In this document: piece by piece, positions 61,241 through 64,000 of the stretch
How positions within the stretch are numbered: the first letter of the stretch is position 1
How the letters are laid out: each line of letters opens with the position of its first letter
Assembly: GCF_019443505.1 (NCBI RefSeq)
Contig: NZ_CP080377.1
Span: 1,922,001 to 1,986,000 of the forward strand
Direction of reading: 5' to 3'
DNA length: 64,000 nt
Source of the DNA: Janthinobacterium sp. PAMC25594
GTDB taxonomy: Bacteria; Pseudomonadota; Gammaproteobacteria; Burkholderiales; Burkholderiaceae_D
Position numbers and translations under genes: made by a program
The notes under the pieces: generated by a model
What the model saw: only the letters and a program-made list of their open reading frames with translations
Database searches by the model: none
What the model was told of the DNA's origin: nothing

Positions 61241-61310
61241 TGCTTTTCCTTGGTGTCGTTACAACTCGACATAATTTTTACTTAGCCTACGGCGCAGTAC
61301 CGTCCCTGTA

Positions 61311-61326
61311 TGTACGGTGACGCACG
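61311..61326. promoter_or_regulatory. Dyad TGTACG-N4-CGTACA, imperfect (site C)
   Basis: TGTACGGTGACGCACG has one perfect half-site and one with two mismatches. It lies between the divergent Crp/Fnr gene and the glycine-zipper gene, about 70 and 92 bases from their starts. Confidence 0.4.
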
Positions 61327-61417
61327 GAAGCGGGGCACGCGGCACAGCACACTGGCTGCATGCACGGATAACACGCACTACCCATTTCATTATTTCAAAA
61401 AAACCAAGGAGCTCTCC

Positions 61418-62071
61418 ATGACTACCACCACCAAATCCCTCCATCCGCTGGTGCTTGCCGCCGCCGTCGCCGTCCTGCTGTTTTGCGGCGTGGGCACGGC
61501 GGCCCTGATGGGCTGGCTGCCCTCGTCCCAGCGCGATGCCCAGCCACTGGCGGCCAGCACGTCGGCCGAACAGCTGGCCAGCTTGCAGGCGAACCAGCCG
61601 CAAGCGAACTTGCAGCCTGCCGGCGCGCAAGCGCTGGCCGCCCTGCCGCCGCAGCAACAGCAGCAACCCGTGCGCCAGCCGCAGCCACAGCAGCAACCAC
61701 AGCAAGAATATGCGGCCGCCCCGGCGCCGCAGGTGTGCAGCAATTGTGGTGTGATCGAAGCCATCCATGAAGTCAATACGCGCGCCGAAGGCAGCGGCGT
61801 GGGCGCGGCCGGCGGCGCCGTCGTCGGCGGCTTGCTGGGCAACCAGGTGGGCGGCGGCCACGGCAAGCAGCTGGCCACCGTGCTGGGCGCCGTTGGCGGT
61901 GCCGTGGCCGGCAACCAGATCGAAGGCAGCGTGCGCGCCACGCGCAGCTACAACATCGTCGTACGCCTCGACAACGGCAAGACGCGCACCGTGCACCAGA
62001 GCGCCGCGCCGAACTGGCGCCAGGGCGACCGTGTGCGCGTCGTCAACGGCGGCTTGCGCGCCATCGGCTAA
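61418..62071 (+). CDS. Glycine-zipper 2TM protein with Gln-rich linker
   Basis: A 217-residue envelope protein. An N-terminal membrane anchor (about 10-33) is followed by a Gln/Pro-rich linker (about 75-105), C-S-N-C-G, a glycine-zipper hairpin (about 130-175) and a C-terminal domain ending R-V-R-V-V-N-G-G-L-R. The last two parts resemble the 52078 lipoprotein. There is no lipobox, so it is held in the inner membrane. AAGGAG precedes the ATG. Confidence 0.85.
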   Translation: MTTTTKSLHPLVLAAAVAVLLFCGVGTAALMGWLPSSQRDAQPLAASTSAEQLASLQANQPQANLQPAGAQALAALPPQQQQQPVRQPQPQQQPQQEYAAAPAPQVCSNCGVIEAIHEVNTRAEGSGVGAAGGAVVGGLLGNQVGGGHGKQLATVLGAVGGAVAGNQIEGSVRATRSYNIVVRLDNGKTRTVHQSAAPNWRQGDRVRVVNGGLRAIG

Positions 62072-62161
62072 GCGAACCGCGGCGGTATCGCTGCCGCCAT
62101 GCGTGGCAAATCGAACACACGCCCGGCCCGTCCGGGCGTTTTCTTTTTGGCAATGTTCGTT

Positions 62162-62181
62162 GGCGTACAGATGAGTACGCC
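62162..62181. promoter_or_regulatory. Inverted repeat GGCGTAC-N6-GTACGCC
   Basis: A perfect 7-bp inverted repeat lies 55 bases upstream of the 62237 gene. It shares the GTAC core with the TGTACG dyads but has different arms and spacing, so it may bind another factor. Confidence 0.35.
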
Positions 62182-62236
62182 GTCCCGCGAGATGATGCAC
62201 TCAGGAAAGTTCAACGAATATCTTCAAGGAGCTGCG

Positions 62237-62482
62237 ATGGAAAACGACAAGGCAGGCGGTAAGCGGATCTGGCTCGGCTTTATCGGGGCCGGCATTCTGG
62301 CCACCGCGCTGGGTTTCTGCGCGCTGGACCTGGCGCCATTGCAAGCGAGCGCCCCCGTGTTCGGCGTGATGCTGCTGTTGACGGGCGGCATGGTCAGCTG
62401 CCTGGCGGGCGCCGTCGGCATGGCCGGCATGCTGGCCTGGATACCGGGCATGGCAGACGACCACGCTGACCGGTCCCGATAG
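62237..62482 (+). CDS. Small membrane protein
   Basis: An 81-residue protein with two hydrophobic helices (about 13-33 and 40-65), Gly-rich, and an acidic/His-containing tail. AAGGAG precedes the ATG at 62237; upstream in-frame Met codons lack such a site. Unknown function. It lies 10 bases before dyad site D. Confidence 0.65.
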   Translation: MENDKAGGKRIWLGFIGAGILATALGFCALDLAPLQASAPVFGVMLLLTGGMVSCLAGAVGMAGMLAWIPGMADDHADRSR

Positions 62483-62492
62483 TTGATCCTTG

Positions 62493-62508
62493 TGTACGAC
62501 AGCGTACA
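62493..62508. promoter_or_regulatory. Dyad TGTACG-N4-CGTACA (site D)
   Basis: TGTACGACAGCGTACA has the same two perfect half-sites and four-base spacer as site A, 10 kb away. It lies 159 bases upstream of the lmo0937-type gene. Confidence 0.5.
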
Positions 62509-62666
62509 GAACTCAAGCGAAACAAAGTAGACACTTAGTCATGGCATCAGCGTTCAGCGACCCAATCGCCGCGCAATGACAAAAAACCGATGACGGCGCC
62601 ACGCGCCAGCGCCCGCAAGGGCAAGGCAGTCGCCGTCATCCACACATTACTCTCGGAGGACATATC

Positions 62667-62813
62667 ATGTTGTATACAATCGCCGTCGTACTCATTATTC
62701 TTTGGCTGCTGGGCCTGGTAACTTCCTATACCATTGGCGGCTTCATCCACATCCTGCTGGTAGTCGCGGTCATCATGATCCTGTTGCGCCTGATCAGCGG
62801 GCGCGGTTTATAG
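62667..62813 (+). CDS. lmo0937 family small membrane protein
   Basis: A 48-residue protein with two hydrophobic helices separated by T-S-Y-T-I-G-G-F-I-H, the typical lmo0937/DUF5670 pattern. The C-terminus ends R-L-I-S-G-R. GGAGGA lies upstream of the ATG, and a terminator follows. Unknown function; common in stress-related loci. Confidence 0.85.
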   Translation: MLYTIAVVLIILWLLGLVTSYTIGGFIHILLVVAVIMILLRLISGRGL

Positions 62814-62837
62814 CCCAGGCCGTTAGCCTGGCCTGAC

Positions 62838-62873
62838 AAGAGCGGCGCGCGTGCAAACGGGCGCCGCTCTTTT
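62838..62873 (+). terminator. Intrinsic terminator after lmo0937-type gene
   Basis: An 11-bp stem AAGAGCGGCGC/GCGCCGCTCTT with a 12-base loop and short T-run. Confidence 0.75.
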
Positions 62874-62980
62874 GCCGCCATTTACCGACAGTGGGCACGC
62901 ACTGGCAAGCAGCTTCATTTTGCAGTAACGTGTACGGGTAGTCCTGGGTATGTCCCAATAACAAAACAAGGAGAAAATCC

Positions 62981-63661
62981 ATGAAAGCATTCAAAAACGG
63001 CCCTGGCGCCAAATCCCTGATCGGCATGCTGGTCCTCGCGCTGGCCGCCACTGGCTGCGCGGATATGTCCTCGACGCAACGTGGCACGGCCACGGGCGCC
63101 GGCATCGGCGCGGGCCTGGGCGCCTTGATCGGCGGCACCACCGGCGGCGGCAGCGGCGGCCGCACGGCCGGCGGCGCCCTGCTCGGTGCGGCAGCTGGCG
63201 CCGTGGTCGGCAATATCTGGTCGAACCGCATGGAAAACCAGAAGCGCGCGATGGAACAAGCGACACAGGGTACGGGCGTGCAAGTGTCGCAGACGGCCGA
63301 TAACCGCCTGAAAATGGAAATTCCAAGCGATATTTCCTTCGACACCAACCGCGCCGACATCAAGGGCAACTTCCGCCCCATTCTCGACCGTTTTGCCGCC
63401 ACCCTGAATGAAAACCCGAACACCACGGTCAGCATCATCGGCCATACGGACAGCACGGGCAGCGCTTCCATCAACGAACCGCTGTCGGTGGAACGCGCGG
63501 CCCACACGCGCGACTACCTGGCCATGCGCGGCGTGTCGCCAACGCGCGTCGTCACGGAAGGCCGCGGCGCCCGCGAGCCGATCGCCTCGAATGCGGATGC
63601 GGCCGGACGCGCACGCAACCGCCGCGTGGAAATCTATGTTGCAGAATTAGCACCACGCTAA
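62981..63661 (+). CDS. OmpA family lipoprotein with glycine zipper (YiaD-like)
   Basis: A 226-residue lipoprotein. The lipobox A-T-G-C puts Cys near residue 26. A glycine-zipper hairpin (about 38-78) precedes an OmpA C-terminal domain with G-H-T-D-S-T-G and N-R-R-V-E-I-Y. This is the YiaD-like layout, joining outer membrane and peptidoglycan. AAGGAG precedes the ATG. A TGTACG half-site lies 50 bases upstream. Confidence 0.9.
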   Translation: MKAFKNGPGAKSLIGMLVLALAATGCADMSSTQRGTATGAGIGAGLGALIGGTTGGGSGGRTAGGALLGAAAGAVVGNIWSNRMENQKRAMEQATQGTGVQVSQTADNRLKMEIPSDISFDTNRADIKGNFRPILDRFAATLNENPNTTVSIIGHTDSTGSASINEPLSVERAAHTRDYLAMRGVSPTRVVTEGRGAREPIASNADAAGRARNRRVEIYVAELAPR

Positions 63662-63677
63662 GTTGACACGCATCAAT

Positions 63678-63717
63678 AAAAAACCCGCTGGCAAGGTGAC
63701 TTGCCAGCGGGTTTTTT
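63678..63717. terminator. Bidirectional intrinsic terminator
   Basis: A perfect 18-bp stem with a GTGA loop, flanked by six A on the left and six T on the right, lies between the OmpA-like gene and the convergent M16 peptidase gene. It can end transcripts from both sides. Confidence 0.92.
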
Positions 63718-63731
63718 CTATGTAAAACGGA

Positions 63732-64000
63732 TTATTTCGACGTCGTTGCCTTGGCGCCGCTTTCGCCCTCTTTCGCCACCTTGGCAAAATCGCCCGCCGT
63801 CACGATCGACACGGCCGATGGCTTCAGGTACTCGCGCAAGCCCTGGTTCACTTGCGCCAGGGTCAATGCTGCCACTTTCGTTTCCAGGTCCTTGTCGTAG
63901 GCCATGGTGCGGTCTTGCGCCAGGTAGCCGGCCAGTTCCCGCGCCAGGCCGCTATCCTGCGTGCGGCCCACTTCCTGTGATTGCAGCCAGCCCTTCTTCG
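63732..64000 (-). CDS. M16 family peptidase (partial, N-terminal part off window)
   Basis: The last 88 or so residues of a protein whose gene continues past the right edge. The reading frame is open to base 64000. The segment R-T-M-A-Y-D followed by A-A-L-T-L-A-Q-V-N and S-I-V-T-A-G-D-F-A fits the C-terminal end of M16 (insulinase/processing) zinc peptidases. The zinc site would lie outside the window, so active and inactive subunits cannot be told apart. Confidence 0.75.
   Translation of the reverse strand, partial: KKGWLQSQEVGRTQDSGLARELAGYLAQDRTMAYDKDLETKVAALTLAQVNQGLREYLKPSAVSIVTAGDFAKVAKEGESGAKATTSK

Noticed and set aside
61259..62200. 313-codon ORF on the - strand
   Set aside because: Antisense to the glycine-zipper gene; no ribosome site or domain.

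Overview
The window looks like chromosomal DNA of an Oxalobacteraceae-type betaproteobacterium (Janthinobacterium, Massilia or Duganella-like). This is inferred from the high GC content, the betaproteobacterial flavour of the proteins (PhaB, RhlE, DctBD, many glycine-zipper and OmpA-like lipoproteins) and a chemoreceptor ending in a W-x-x-F tether. No rRNA, tRNA, CRISPR array, prophage or transposase gene was seen. Mobile DNA is limited to small palindromic repeats.

Layout. 1-1233: N-terminal part of a sensor histidine kinase running off the left edge. 1450-3967: three overlapping genes for TadE/TadF/TadG-like pilus or surface proteins, without the rest of a tad locus. 3982-9792: a YtcJ-type amidohydrolase, a small unknown protein, a methyl-accepting chemotaxis protein and the RNA helicase RhlE. 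10027-16249: hydroxypyruvate isomerase, an unknown lipoprotein/partner pair, a PhnB-like VOC protein, a DksA-type zinc-finger protein, acetoacetyl-CoA reductase, a double-domain universal stress protein and small unknowns. 16374-19334: a four-gene polar amino acid ABC importer. 19426-25874: a serine hydrolase with C-terminal helical repeats, a LytS/LytTR-type two-component pair, the MtfA peptidase and a winged-helix regulator.

26235-32881: a small lipoprotein, then a NitT/TauT-type ABC importer preceded by a near-consensus sigma-54 promoter, then a DctB/DctD-like sensor and sigma-54 activator. The arrangement suggests that the two-component system switches on the importer. 32988-34979: small secreted and membrane unknowns. 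35090-39139: a Tle3-type T6SS lipase gene followed by its DUF2875 (Tla3-type) adaptor, which appears split by a frameshift. No VgrG or recognisable immunity gene is present. 39140-47010: PbpC and a large alpha-2-macroglobulin, an envelope-defence pair.

47489-63661: a dense envelope and stress region. It holds an OmpA porin, YihY and AI-2E family membrane proteins, a BON lipoprotein, several glycine-zipper proteins, DUF3309 and lmo0937-type miniproteins, a patatin-like lipase, a YqjD/YqjE-like operon, a ferritin-like protein, DUF4398 lipoproteins, an AsmA protein and a Crp/Fnr regulator. Several intergenic regions here share a TGTACG-N4-CGTACA dyad, which may mark a common regulon. The right edge cuts an M16 family peptidase gene.

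Three kinds of short palindromic repeat are visible: a related pair of about 105 bp at 9801 and 25141, a nested hairpin at 29525, and a 164-bp element with 19-bp ends at 54800 that supplies the stop codon of a neighbouring gene.
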